A DNA stretch of 28,963 nt from an uncultured Oscillospiraceae bacterium (GCA_900763705.1 CAAFLG010000009.1:1-28963); one strand, 5' to 3'; shown: positions 7,640 to 15,975, counted from the first letter of the stretch. Program-made: numbers and translations. The notes: a model not told the origin generated them from the sequence alone.

Positions 7640-8155
7640 TTAATTTCCGTTTTCCTCCAGCAGAACGCCGAGCGCGCGCAGGGCGCTTTTCGTGCGCTCG
7701 AACGCCGCCTCGTCGGGACAGAGGAGCGTGTGGAGGTGGATGCCGTCGGTCAGGCGGGAGAGCGGCTCCGCATTTCTGCACCGCTCGATGAACTGCCCGA
7801 CCTCGTAGCGGCTCGTGATCTGCAAGGGGCCGGTGAGCTGCCCGTAGACCGGGTGCTCAACGGTCACGTCGATCACCGTGCAGCCGTTGTCGACGATGGT
7901 GTTGAGCTCATCCGCCATCTGCTGCGGCGTGTGCTTCACGGCGACACGACGGAGGATGCCGCGCGCCTCCTTCGGCGTCACATAGCCGCGCGGGGTCGCA
8001 AGGATCTCTTCGCCGGAGGAGCGCAGAAGCGCGATATCGCCCACGATGATCTGGCGCGAAACGGAGAATTTCTCCGCCAGCGCGGAGGCGCTGATGGGTC
8101 CGTCCGATGCGCGCAGCACATCGGCAATGGCCTTTCGCCGCTCGTCAGAATGCAT
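7640..8155 (-). CDS. niaR: NiaR-type transcriptional repressor (HTH_11 + 3H domain)
   Basis: A 171-residue regulator. An N-terminal winged helix-turn-helix (about residues 5-58, with ALAEKFSVSRQIIVGDIALL-type recognition region) is followed by a 3H domain (PF02829). The conserved histidines are H75 (VKHT), H101 (EHPVYG), and H140 and H142 (GIHLHTL). H75, E83, H140 and H142 match in spacing the metal ligands known from the Thermotoga homologue TM1602. In Firmicutes, NiaR represses NAD-synthesis and niacin-uptake genes with nicotinate as co-repressor. The start ATG at 8155 has GGGGGAGG closely upstream. A palindromic operator lies just downstream in front of the next gene, a putative transporter. 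No nadABC genes are in the window. Confidence 0.88.
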   Translation of the reverse strand: MHSDERRKAIADVLRASDGPISASALAEKFSVSRQIIVGDIALLRSSGEEILATPRGYVTPKEARGILRRVAVKHTPQQMADELNTIVDNGCTVIDVTVEHPVYGQLTGPLQITSRYEVGQFIERCRNAEPLSRLTDGIHLHTLLCPDEAAFERTKSALRALGVLLEENGN

Positions 8156-8253
8156 GCTTCCTCCCCCCTTTTTCCGCCCAAAACGGGCAAATTCCGATTC
8201 CGTTTCGGATAATTCTTCTTTTCAATTACTTTTTGTTGTCAGTTTTCGACCAT

Positions 8254-9180
8254 TTAGTACTCAAAGCAGCTGCCGCCGACAAACTCGCGCACGATGGAAT
8301 CGCGCGGCACATAATCGGTTCTGAGCGGCGGCACGGAGTTGACAACGTCGAAGAGGTCGCTCAGCCCGTGCTCGGCGATAAAGGCATCGTCCAGCTGGCT
8401 GTAGAACTCCGGAATGTCCTTGAGGTAGCGCGCGAGGATGCACGGCTCATAGTCGTGGAAGGTGTCGATGTGGATGCTCGCGTTGGGCTTATTGGGCATG
8501 ATGTAGTTCTGCTCGCCGCGGTCGACACTCTCGGCGCGCTCGACCGTCTGGCGCAGGGAATGGCCGCGGCCCTGATAGTCGCGGATCATGCGGCGCGCCA
8601 CGCGCAGCTGCTCGGGGCGGACGATGCGATCCTTCTCGGTGATGATGCGCGTGCGCGGGGCGACGTAAACACCCGTGGCCTCGTCCCTGAGCTCATCAAA
8701 GATGAGGGGGTTGAGCATGTGGATGCCCTCGGCGATGATGATGGCATCCTTATCGCCCTGCATGGGCTTGTAGCCGCCGACGATGCCGTCCTTGAAGTTG
8801 TAGACCGGCAGCTTGACGAGCTCGCCGTCCATCAGGCGGTGGATGTCGTCGATGAGCCACTGGCGGTTCACGCAGTAGGGCGATTCCCAGTCGCTCGCCT
8901 CGGGCGGGCGCTGATCGAGCGGCAGGAAGAAGTTGTCCATGCTGAGCATGCACACCTTCACGCCGAGGTTTTCGAGGTATTCGCGCAGGCGCATGGCGGT
9001 CGTCGTCTTGCCCGAGCCGCTCGGGCCCGTGAGGCAGACGATGGGTTTCTGGCGCTTATTCATCAAAATGCTCGCCGCGGCGGAGCTGATCTTATCGTGA
9101 AAGACCTCCTCGCAGCGCAGGACAAAGCGGGTATCGTCCCGCATATTGGTCACAATGTTTTCAATATCGATCACACGCAT
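8254..9180 (-). CDS. Uridine kinase family protein (P-loop nucleoside kinase-like)
   Basis: A 308-residue protein of the uridine kinase/phosphoribulokinase fold (PF00485). The P-loop GPSGSGKTT lies at residues 52-59. SMDNFFLP follows at about 89-96, where uridine kinases carry the Asp that contacts the nucleoside ribose. The Asp/Arg-rich lid region RIVRPEQLRVARRMIRDY lies near 205. It is longer than classical Udk (about 210 residues), with about 45 extra residues at the N-terminus and a longer C-terminus, as in many clostridial 'uridine kinase family' proteins. The gene begins 27 bases after deoD with a GGAG site, so it is the third gene of the deoC-deoD unit. It probably returns imported nucleosides to nucleotides. 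The exact substrate is not certain. Confidence 0.8.
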   Translation of the reverse strand: MRVIDIENIVTNMRDDTRFVLRCEEVFHDKISSAAASILMNKRQKPIVCLTGPSGSGKTTTAMRLREYLENLGVKVCMLSMDNFFLPLDQRPPEASDWESPYCVNRQWLIDDIHRLMDGELVKLPVYNFKDGIVGGYKPMQGDKDAIIIAEGIHMLNPLIFDELRDEATGVYVAPRTRIITEKDRIVRPEQLRVARRMIRDYQGRGHSLRQTVERAESVDRGEQNYIMPNKPNASIHIDTFHDYEPCILARYLKDIPEFYSQLDDAFIAEHGLSDLFDVVNSVPPLRTDYVPRDSIVREFVGGSCFEY

Positions 9181-9207
9181 GGCATGACATCTCCTTTTTT
9201 TGCAGAT

Positions 9208-9924
9208 TTAGAGCGCCGCCATCTTTACGGCCGTTTCGAGCGCGATTTTCATCATGGCGGTGAAGCCCGTCTGCCGCTGCTCGGGCGAGAGCTCCTCGCC
9301 GGTGACGATGTTGTCCGAAACGGAGCAGATGGAAAGACCGCGCTTTTTCGTATAGGCGGCGTTGCAGTAGAGGGCGGCGGCCTCCATCTCGATGGCGAGC
9401 ACACCCATCTCCGCCCACTTGAGGGAAGAGGCGGAGGCGTCGTAGAACGTATCGGACGAGTAGAGGTTGCCGACGGGCATCTCGATCCCGAGTTCCTTTG
9501 CCGACTGCACGGCAGCGGAGAGGAGCGCAAAGTCCGCGATGGGCGCGAACGTCCCGTTAAGGCCGTACTGCGCGGCGTAGCTTGAATTGGTGCAGGCGCC
9601 CATGCCCGCAACGATGCTGCCGAGCTTGAGCTCTCTCTGGATGGCGCCCGCCGAGCCGACGCGGATGATGTTATCTACATCGTACTGCGTGAAAAGCTCG
9701 TAGGAATAGATGCCGATGGACGGCATCCCCATGCCGCTCGCCATCACGCTGACGGGAGCGCCCTTGTACGTGCCTGTGTAGCCCTGCACGCCGCGGACGT
9801 TGTTGACGAGCTTCGGCTCCTCTAAAAACGTTTCGGCGATGAACTTCGCGCGCAGCGGGTCGCCGGGCATCAGGACAGTCTTGGCGAAGTCGCCTTTTTT
9901 CGCGCTGTTGTGCGGAGTCGGCAT
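9208..9924 (-). CDS. deoD: Purine nucleoside phosphorylase, DeoD type
   Basis: A 238-residue enzyme, the size of hexameric bacterial PNP. It cleaves purine (deoxy)ribonucleosides with phosphate into base and (deoxy)ribose-1-phosphate in the cytosol. Visible motifs are PGDPLRAKF (20-28, phosphate binding), SGMGMPSIGIYSYELF (63-78), RVGSAGAI (88-95), AIEMEAAALY (177-186, ribose binding) and SVSD with Asp204, matching the catalytic Asp204 of the E. coli enzyme. The start at 9924 is chosen because a GGGGGGAG site precedes it and the protein then aligns with the family; an in-frame ATG at 9966 would extend into deoC. It lies 19 bases after deoC and feeds it, through a phosphopentomutase not present here. 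Confidence 0.95.
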   Translation of the reverse strand: MPTPHNSAKKGDFAKTVLMPGDPLRAKFIAETFLEEPKLVNNVRGVQGYTGTYKGAPVSVMASGMGMPSIGIYSYELFTQYDVDNIIRVGSAGAIQRELKLGSIVAGMGACTNSSYAAQYGLNGTFAPIADFALLSAAVQSAKELGIEMPVGNLYSSDTFYDASASSLKWAEMGVLAIEMEAAALYCNAAYTKKRGLSICSVSDNIVTGEELSPEQRQTGFTAMMKIALETAVKMAAL

Positions 9925-9943
9925 AGGATCTCCCCCCTCTTTC

Positions 9944-10633
9944 TTAAAACTGGCCCTTGGCTTCAAGCTCCTTGACGGCCTTGACGATGCGGCTCGTACC
10001 GAGGCGGTCGGCGCCGAGCTTGAGAAAATCTTCGGCGTCCTGCAAATTGGCGATGCCGCCCGCCGCCTTGACCTTCTTGCCGTTGGTCATGTGCTTGACC
10101 ATCAGCTCAACGTCCTCGCGGGTCGCCCCGCCGCCGGCAAAGCCCGTGGAGGTCTTGATGTAGTCGGCGTGAGAGGCAGAGACGACCTCGCAGAGCTTGA
10201 TCTTCTCTTCGTCGGTGAGCAGGCAGGTCTCGATGATGACCTTCAAAATGTTGCCGTGGCAGGAGATCTTCACGGAGTTGATCTCCTGGAGAATTTTATC
10301 GTACTGGCCTTCCTTGACCCAGCCGAGGTTGATGACCATGTCGATCTCGGTCGCGCCGTCGGCAACGGCAGACTCCGCCTCCATGCACTTGATACCGCTG
10401 GGCGTATAGCCGTTGGGGAAGCCGATGACGGTGCAGACCGGCAGCTGGCCGAAGCCGTAATGCTGCTGCTCGGCGATGTAATGCGCGGCGTGGTTGACAT
10501 AGGTCTGCGGGATGCAGACGCTCGCGCAGCCGTATTTGATGCCGTCGTCGCAGATCTCCTTGATCTCCTCCCACGTTGCCGTCTGCTTGAGGAGGGTATG
10601 GTCCACATGCTTCAAAATTTCTTTCACGTCCAT
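9944..10633 (-). CDS. deoC: Deoxyribose-phosphate aldolase
   Basis: A 229-residue class I aldolase that splits 2-deoxyribose-5-phosphate into acetaldehyde and glyceraldehyde-3-phosphate. Lys160 in YIKTSTGF forms the Schiff base, Lys189 in KAAGGI is the second catalytic lysine, and Asp98 in EIDMVIN is the proton-relay acid. The N-terminal DHTLLK is also typical. The ATG at 10633 is preferred to an in-frame ATG at 10729, because AAGGAAG lies about 11 bases upstream and the extra residues would precede the family start and run through the promoter. It is the first gene of a tight operon with deoD and the uridine-kinase-like gene. Confidence 0.95.
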   Translation of the reverse strand: MDVKEILKHVDHTLLKQTATWEEIKEICDDGIKYGCASVCIPQTYVNHAAHYIAEQQHYGFGQLPVCTVIGFPNGYTPSGIKCMEAESAVADGATEIDMVINLGWVKEGQYDKILQEINSVKISCHGNILKVIIETCLLTDEEKIKLCEVVSASHADYIKTSTGFAGGGATREDVELMVKHMTNGKKVKAAGGIANLQDAEDFLKLGADRLGTSRIVKAVKELEAKGQF

Positions 10634-10686
10634 TGTTATCTTCTTCCTTTCTGTTTTGAAGGCGAGTTTTGCATGAAAAACGAGTA

Positions 10687-10715
10687 ATTTTATCATGCTC
10701 TCGCCGCGTTGACCA
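10687..10715 (-). promoter_or_regulatory. Promoter of the deoC-deoD-kinase operon
   Basis: On the minus strand, -35 TGGTCA (10710-10715), a 17-bp spacer and -10 TAAAAT (10687-10692) with an extended TG one base before it. The predicted start is near 10680, giving a leader of about 47 bases. I see no clear DeoR-type operator around it. Confidence 0.55.
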
Positions 10716-10735
10716 TGCAGTGCAGGCAAAACGCC

Positions 10736-12007
10736 TTACAGCGCACTGCCGTAGTACTCTGTCATCACGCGCACAAGGGATTCATAATCCTGCACGCCCG
10801 CCGTCTCCCAACTCGAGTGCATCGCAAGCTGGGGAAGGCCGATGTCCACGGTGCTGACCGGCACGAGCGTATCGGCGATGGAGCCGAGCGTCGAGCCGCC
10901 GGGGAGGTCTGAACGGTTGGACATCACCTGCGCGGGAACGCCCGCGCGCTCGCACACGGCGCGGAAAACGGCGCAGGAGCGGCCGTCGGTCGCGTAGCGC
11001 TGATTTGCGTTGAACTTGATGACGACGCCCTCGTTCATGTAGGGGCAGTTGTCGGGGTCGGCGTACTCGCCATGGTTGGGGTGCTGGGCGTGCGCATTGT
11101 CCGCCGAGACGAGGAAGCTGCGCGCGAGCATCATCTGGAGGTCCTGCTCGTCCTTTTCAAGGCACAGGGCGATGCGGCGCAGCGTATCGCGCAGGAAGGT
11201 AGAGCCCGCGCCCTGCTTGGTCGCAGAGCCGACCTCTTCATTGTCGAAAATGCAGCAGACGGCGATGTTCTCGCTCTCCTTTGCATGGAGCAGACCCTCA
11301 AGGCAGCCGCAGGCGCACTCAAGATCGTCGAGCTTGGGAGAAAGGATGTACTCCTCGTTCTCGCCAAGCAGCGTCCCCTCGCCGCGGCAGTAGAGGAAGA
11401 GGTCGCTGCCGAGGATGTCGCTCTCCGCAGCGCCCGCAGCCTTTGCAATGATGGGCAGGATGCCGCCGCTTTCCTTCCCGCCGAGCAGCGGCAGCGTGTC
11501 GACATTCGCCATGTACTTCATGCCGTCATTCGCCGTGCGGTTCATGTGGATGGCGACATTGGGGATCACAAGAAGATCGCGGTCAACGTTCACGAGCTTT
11601 TCGACAATTTCGCCGTTTTCGCGCACGAAAACCCTGCCCGCGACGGAGAGCGGACGGTCGAACCATGTCGACATCAGCATGCCGCCGTATTTTTCGGTGG
11701 AGAGCTGAACATAGTGCGCGCTGCGGCGGTCGGGGTGCTCTTTGAGGCGGAAGGTCGGCGAATCGGAATGTGCCGCCGCCATCGCAAAGCCGCCCGTGAG
11801 CGTCTCCGGCACGCGGAAGGCGATGGTGCTCGAGCTGTTGCGCTGGACAAAATAGCGCTTGCCCGGCGCAAGCGTCCATCTCTCGCGCTCGGAAAGCTCG
11901 GCGTAGCCGTTTTCAAGAAGTTTCTTTCGAATGTTCTCGGTCACATGGTAGCAGGTGGGACTATCCTGAATGAAACGCAGCAATTCCTTTGCCGGCATAC
12001 TGCTCAT
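10736..12007 (-). CDS. M18 family aminopeptidase (aspartyl aminopeptidase type)
   Basis: A 423-residue cytosolic metallopeptidase with two zinc sites that trims N-terminal residues, typically acidic ones, from peptides. Metal and catalytic segments are in order: AAAHSDSP (His80), SPKLDDL (223-229), FDNEEVGS (Glu257/Glu258), SADNAHAQHPN (Asp303) and the C-terminal MHSSWE (His397). The length matches bacterial M18 enzymes (about 420-430). The start ATG at 12007 has GGAGG 10 bases upstream. It is transcribed from its own promoter, divergently from the MFS gene, and ends about 100 bases before deoC with no clear terminator, so it may read into the deo operon. With the M3 peptidase and the Opp importer it suggests peptide use. 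Confidence 0.93.
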   Translation of the reverse strand: MSSMPAKELLRFIQDSPTCYHVTENIRKKLLENGYAELSERERWTLAPGKRYFVQRNSSSTIAFRVPETLTGGFAMAAAHSDSPTFRLKEHPDRRSAHYVQLSTEKYGGMLMSTWFDRPLSVAGRVFVRENGEIVEKLVNVDRDLLVIPNVAIHMNRTANDGMKYMANVDTLPLLGGKESGGILPIIAKAAGAAESDILGSDLFLYCRGEGTLLGENEEYILSPKLDDLECACGCLEGLLHAKESENIAVCCIFDNEEVGSATKQGAGSTFLRDTLRRIALCLEKDEQDLQMMLARSFLVSADNAHAQHPNHGEYADPDNCPYMNEGVVIKFNANQRYATDGRSCAVFRAVCERAGVPAQVMSNRSDLPGGSTLGSIADTLVPVSTVDIGLPQLAMHSSWETAGVQDYESLVRVMTEYYGSAL

Positions 12008-12042
12008 AGTGTTTTCCTCCGCATTTGTAATCTGATTTTATG

Positions 12043-12071
12043 AGTATACCACACCGCGCTTTCGACCGCAA
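12043..12071 (-). promoter_or_regulatory. Promoter of the M18 aminopeptidase gene
   Basis: On the minus strand, -35 TTGCGG (12066-12071), a 17-bp spacer and an extended -10, TGGTATACT (hexamer 12043-12048). The predicted start is near 12036, about 29 bases before the ATG. The -35 box touches an imperfect inverted repeat (12070-12115). Confidence 0.6.
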
Positions 12072-12135
12072 GGCGGCACTTTGCAGCTCCTGCGCAAAAA
12101 AGTGCCCGCCGCCTTCCGTTTTTCGGCGGCCGCCG
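12070..12135. repeat. Inverted repeats in the divergent promoter region
   Basis: Two GC-rich dyads lie between the M18 and MFS promoters. The first pairs 12070-12082 with 12099-12115, with a 4-base bulge. The second is an exact 12-bp palindrome, CGGCGGCCGCCG, at 12124-12135, followed by eight T. The second ends 8 bases before the MFS -35 box. They could be operator sites or part of an old terminator; neither is followed by a good stem plus T-run in the direction of an upstream gene. Confidence 0.45.
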
Positions 12136-12143
12136 TTTTTTTG

Positions 12144-12172
12144 TTGCTTATTTTCCGCGCACGACGTATAAT
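12144..12172 (+). promoter_or_regulatory. Promoter of the MFS transporter gene
   Basis: -35 TTGCTT (12144-12149), a 17-bp spacer and a perfect -10 TATAAT (12167-12172). The predicted start is near 12179, giving a leader of about 113 bases. Within it CCGTGC pairs with GCACGG, and CTCCT can pair with the AGGAG of the ribosome binding site, so some translational control is possible. Confidence 0.65.
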
Positions 12173-12291
12173 CAGCATACACTCCGTCCGTGCCGAACGC
12201 AAAGCACGGAAGCAGCCATGCGTCTTTTTTCCCAAAGCGCAGAAGGTGCTCCCCTGCATACACTCCTCATCCAAAGGAGGATATCATCTTT

Positions 12292-13569
12292 ATGAACCAC
12301 GTTCTCTCGCCCGCGCCGCAGCCGAAGGCCAAGCTCTGGACGCGGGACTTTACCATCATCACGCTGGGCAGCGTCATCTCGATGCTGGGCAATTCGATGT
12401 CCGGCTTTGCGCTGAGCCTTCTTGTGCTGGACTACACGGGCTCGAACCTGCTCTACGCCATCTATGTTGCGACCTTCACGCTGCCGCAGATCGTCATGCC
12501 CATTTTTTCGGGCGCGATCCTCGACCGCTTTTCCCGCAAAAAGACGATCTACACGCTGGATTTCATCTCCTCCGGCGTTTATGCCGTTTCCGCGCTCATT
12601 CTGAGCCGGGGATGGTTCAGCTTTCCGATGCTCGCGGTGTTCTGCTTCATCATCGGCTCGATCAACAGCATCTACTTTGTCGCCTACGACAGCTTCTATC
12701 CCCTGCTGATCTCCGAGGGGAACTACTCCAAGGCGTATTCCATCGCGAGCGTTCTCGAAACGCTTTCGGCACTCATCATCCCGATCGCGACGTATTTTTA
12801 TAACCTCTTCGGCATTGCGCCGCTGCTCGGCATCAACGCGCTGTGCTTCTTCCTCGCCGCCTCTGCCGAGACGCAGATCCGAGCCGAGGAGCACTACATC
12901 GAAAAGCAGCGCGCCGCGCTCGCGCTCGAAGAGCAGCACTCCTCCGGCCGCCGCCTGCTGCGCGACATCAAGGAGGGCTTCCGCTACCTTCTGAGCGAGA
13001 AGGGGCTTCTCTGCGTTGCGATCTATTTTACGTTCAGTTCCCTCTCAGCGGGTGCGTCGAACGTCATCACGCTGCCGTACTTCAAGTCGACTTTTGAAAA
13101 CGGTGAATACATCTATATGCTCGTCTGGGGCATGGCGATCTTCGGCCGCGCCATCGGCGGCGGCATCCATTATAAGATGAGCCTGCCCGTGCAGAAGAAG
13201 TATTCCATCGCGCTCACGGTCTACGTCATCATCTCGCTGTGCGAGGGCTTCTATCTCTACTGCCCACTGCCGGTGATGATGGTCTCGTGCTTCTTAACGG
13301 GCATCCTCGGCGTGACGAGCTACACCATCCGCATCTCCGCCACGCAGAGCTATGTGCCGGATGAGAAAAAGGGCCGCTTCAACGGCGCGTTCAATATGCT
13401 CAACACCGTCGGCAGCTTCACGGGCAACCTGCTCGCCGGCGCGCTGACGGCCTTTCTCCCCGCGCGCGGCGTGCTGACGGGCTTCATGCTCATCACCGCG
13501 GCGGCGGCGATCCTTGTCATCGGCGGCGGACGCAGGAGCGTCGCGGCCATCTACAACCGCCAGCAGTAA
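12292..13569 (+). CDS. MFS transporter
   Basis: A 425-residue membrane protein with about 12 hydrophobic segments of the major facilitator superfamily. The loop between segments 2 and 3 reads SGAILDRFSRKKTIY, a form of the MFS motif GxxxDRxGRK. A longer basic/acidic cytoplasmic stretch around residues 190-225 separates the two six-helix halves. The C-terminal half contains YVPDEKKGRFNGAFNMLNTV, typical of the macrolide-efflux/enterobactin-exporter-like branch (MFS_3). The substrate cannot be told. The ATG at 12292 is chosen because AAAGGAGG lies 11 bases upstream; an earlier in-frame ATG at 12190 would add 34 non-membrane residues. It is divergent from the M18 gene and stands 43 bases before the M3 peptidase gene, probably in the same transcript. 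Confidence 0.85.
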   Translation: MNHVLSPAPQPKAKLWTRDFTIITLGSVISMLGNSMSGFALSLLVLDYTGSNLLYAIYVATFTLPQIVMPIFSGAILDRFSRKKTIYTLDFISSGVYAVSALILSRGWFSFPMLAVFCFIIGSINSIYFVAYDSFYPLLISEGNYSKAYSIASVLETLSALIIPIATYFYNLFGIAPLLGINALCFFLAASAETQIRAEEHYIEKQRAALALEEQHSSGRRLLRDIKEGFRYLLSEKGLLCVAIYFTFSSLSAGASNVITLPYFKSTFENGEYIYMLVWGMAIFGRAIGGGIHYKMSLPVQKKYSIALTVYVIISLCEGFYLYCPLPVMMVSCFLTGILGVTSYTIRISATQSYVPDEKKGRFNGAFNMLNTVGSFTGNLLAGALTAFLPARGVLTGFMLITAAAAILVIGGGRRSVAAIYNRQQ

Positions 13570-13612
13570 AACTTTATGATACGACACAATAAAATCTGAT
13601 GGAGGCAGCAAC

Positions 13613-15316
13613 ATGAAATTTTCCCAAATGACCTACACCCGTCCCGATGCCGAGAGCACCAAGCAGCATCTCGCTGCGCTCACCGAGCAGCTCAAGGCCG
13701 CAAAGAGCTACGAGGAGGCGCGCAAGGTGTTCCTTGCCCAGCAGGAGCAGGCCAAGCATATCTCCACCGCCTCGACGCTTGCGAGCGTCCGCCACTCGAT
13801 CGACACGCGCGACACCTTCTACGATGCGGAGGAAAAGTTCTGGAACAGCTTCTTCCCCGAGCTGGAGGAGTACAATCAGGCGTGGACGAAGGCGATGCTC
13901 GAAAGCCCGTTCCGTGCGGAATTTGCCGAGGAGTTCGGCGATCTGATGTTCGTCAACGCAGAACTCGCACTCAAGACCTTCTCCCCCGAGATCATCCCCG
14001 AGATGCAGCAGGAGAACGAGCTGACGCAGGAGTATGAAAAGCTGCTCGCCTCGGCGCAGATCCCCTTTGAGGGCAAGGTCTACACGCTCTCCCAGCTCTC
14101 CCCGTTCAAGACCTGCGCGGACGATGAAAAGCGTCTTGCCGCATGGAAGGCCGAGGGCCAGTGGTACAAGGACAATCAGGCAAAGTTCGACGAGCTCTAC
14201 GACAAGCTCGTGAAGCTGCGCGACGCGATGGGCAAAAAGCTCGGCTACGAGGGCTACACCACGCTCGGCTACTACCGTATGTGCCGCAACTGCTACACGA
14301 AGGAAGACGTTGAAAAGTTCCGCGCGGCGGTCGTGAAGTATCTCGTGCCCGTGGCCGACAAGGTCTACCGCGAGCAGGCCAAGCGCCTCGGCAAGAGCTA
14401 TCCCATGAGCTTTGCCGACAACGCGCTTGAGTTCCGCTCCGGCAACCCCCGTCCCGTCGGCACGCCGGATGAGATCCTCGCCCAGGGCATGAAGTTCTAC
14501 AGCGAGCTCTCCCCCGAGACGGAGGAATTCTTCAAGACCATGCTCGACAATGAGCTGCTCGACGTGCTCTCCACCGAGGGCAAGCAGGCGGGCGGCTACT
14601 GCACGAGCATCATGGACTATGAGGTCCCCTTCATCTTCGCCAACTTCAACGGCACGCAGCACGACGTTGAGGTCGTGACGCACGAGGCCGGTCACGCCTT
14701 TGAAGCGTGGACGAACCGCAAGCGCATCCCCGTGGACTACATCTGGCCGAGCCTTGAGGCCTGCGAGGTACACTCGATGTCCATGGAGTTCTTTGCAGAG
14801 CCGTGGGCGGACGGCTTCTTCGGCGGTGACGCCAAGAAGTTCCTCTACAGCCACCTCTCCGGCGCGCTGACCTTCATCCCCTACGGCACGATGGTCGACC
14901 ATTTCCAGCACGTTGTGTACGAAAAGCCGGAGATGACGCCCGCTGAGCGCCACGCCGTTTGGAAGGAGCTGCTCGGCGTCTATATGCCGTGGATGAAGCT
15001 TGACGGCGAGATCCCCTTCTACTCTGAGGGCATGGGCTGGCAGCGCCAGCACCACATCTACTCGAGCCCCTTCTATTACATCGACTACTGCCTTGCCCAG
15101 ACTGTGGCGCTCGAATTCTGGGCGATGATCCGCAAGGACCTCAAGGACGCGTGGACGCACTACATGGCCTACACCGTGCAGGGCGGCAGCAAGACCTTCA
15201 CCGACCTTCTCAAGAACGCCGGCCTTGAAAGCCCGTTCGATGAAAAGTGCCTGCGCGGCGTGTGCGCCGAGGCGGAGAAGGCGCTCGGCGACTTTGACCT
15301 CAGCGGCATCGAATAA
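13613..15316 (+). CDS. pepF: M3 family oligoendopeptidase (PepF-like)
   Basis: A 567-residue zinc endopeptidase that cuts short peptides inside the cell. The metal-binding helix VTHEAGHAFEAW holds His357, Glu358 and His361. Glu385 in LEACEVHS, 24 residues after His361, fits the third zinc ligand. The C-terminal GWQRQHHIYSSPFYYIDY region also matches family M3B, and the length is that of bacterial oligoendopeptidases (about 560-600). The ATG at 13613 has GGAGG about 7 bases upstream. The stop codon overlaps the start of the next gene (TAATG), so the two are coupled. It lies upstream of an oligopeptide importer and probably processes imported peptides. Confidence 0.93.
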   Translation: MKFSQMTYTRPDAESTKQHLAALTEQLKAAKSYEEARKVFLAQQEQAKHISTASTLASVRHSIDTRDTFYDAEEKFWNSFFPELEEYNQAWTKAMLESPFRAEFAEEFGDLMFVNAELALKTFSPEIIPEMQQENELTQEYEKLLASAQIPFEGKVYTLSQLSPFKTCADDEKRLAAWKAEGQWYKDNQAKFDELYDKLVKLRDAMGKKLGYEGYTTLGYYRMCRNCYTKEDVEKFRAAVVKYLVPVADKVYREQAKRLGKSYPMSFADNALEFRSGNPRPVGTPDEILAQGMKFYSELSPETEEFFKTMLDNELLDVLSTEGKQAGGYCTSIMDYEVPFIFANFNGTQHDVEVVTHEAGHAFEAWTNRKRIPVDYIWPSLEACEVHSMSMEFFAEPWADGFFGGDAKKFLYSHLSGALTFIPYGTMVDHFQHVVYEKPEMTPAERHAVWKELLGVYMPWMKLDGEIPFYSEGMGWQRQHHIYSSPFYYIDYCLAQTVALEFWAMIRKDLKDAWTHYMAYTVQGGSKTFTDLLKNAGLESPFDEKCLRGVCAEAEKALGDFDLSGIE

Positions 15317-15873
15317 TGGAAAAGAAACACAGAAAGCGCGGTGAAAACTCGTATCTCAACGATTTTCACCCCAATCTTGCGGGCGAGTACATCTACAGCG
15401 GCACGCTCTACGCCTGCGCGCTGGACGAAACGGCACAGCAGGGGGTGCGGCGGGCGCTGCGCGCCCTCGCCGCCGTGCAGCTCGCCGCGGTGGGCGCAAG
15501 CGGCTCGATCCCCGCGCCGGGGATGCAGGGAAGCTTCTATGTCATCCTGCCCTTCCTCGGCGAGCTGATCGCCGCTGTCAGCACAGCGTGGGCAATTTTC
15601 AAGCTTGGAAGCGACTGGAACGCGGTGCGCGAATACGTCTACGAGCGCACCGTTCCGGTGCTGCCGCGGCGCGCGCTCACTGCCGCCATTCTCGCTTTTC
15701 TCGGCATTTTGTGCGAAGGCGTTCATCTTGCCCTTGCGGGACACGGCGGGCGGCTTTTCTACGCTGTACTTTATCTTGTACTCAAGGTGCTTTCCATCCT
15801 CTGCGCACTGACCATACGGAGAGCAATGCTGCGAACAAATTGGTCGAAAGTACCAAAATGTGATGAGCAGTAG
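15316..15873 (+). CDS. Hypothetical membrane protein coupled to the M3 peptidase gene
   Basis: A 185-residue protein I do not recognise. The first 45 residues are polar and basic at the very start (MEKKHRKRG). Three to four hydrophobic stretches follow: about 48-62, 72-97, 118-140 and 147-166. The tail is basic. Its ATG shares its A with the TAA of the M3 peptidase gene, so ribosomes finishing the peptidase can start here directly; no separate strong ribosome binding site is needed. The coding style (GC-rich third positions) matches its neighbours, which supports a real gene. No terminator is evident before the next promoter at 15884. A membrane partner or anchor for the peptidase is possible but unproven. 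Confidence 0.7.
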   Translation: MEKKHRKRGENSYLNDFHPNLAGEYIYSGTLYACALDETAQQGVRRALRALAAVQLAAVGASGSIPAPGMQGSFYVILPFLGELIAAVSTAWAIFKLGSDWNAVREYVYERTVPVLPRRALTAAILAFLGILCEGVHLALAGHGGRLFYAVLYLVLKVLSILCALTIRRAMLRTNWSKVPKCDEQ

Positions 15874-15883
15874 AATTTTACTC

Positions 15884-15913
15884 TGTACATTACCCTTTGA
15901 TTTATGCTATAAT
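15884..15913 (+). promoter_or_regulatory. Promoter of the oligopeptide importer operon
   Basis: -35 TGTACA (15884-15889), an 18-bp spacer and a perfect -10 TATAAT (15908-15913) with extended TGC before it. The predicted start is near 15920, leaving a leader of about 139 bases before the lipoprotein gene at 16059. Confidence 0.75.
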
Positions 15914-15975
15914 AAGAAAAATTCTGTACGCGCTTTCGTCACGCACAGGTGTCCGCAAAGGGCGCACGCCCCTTT

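Noticed and set aside
12124..12143. Palindrome plus T-run read as a plus-strand terminator
   Set aside because: The palindrome allows at most a very short stem around a minimal loop, and no plus-strand gene ends upstream of it.
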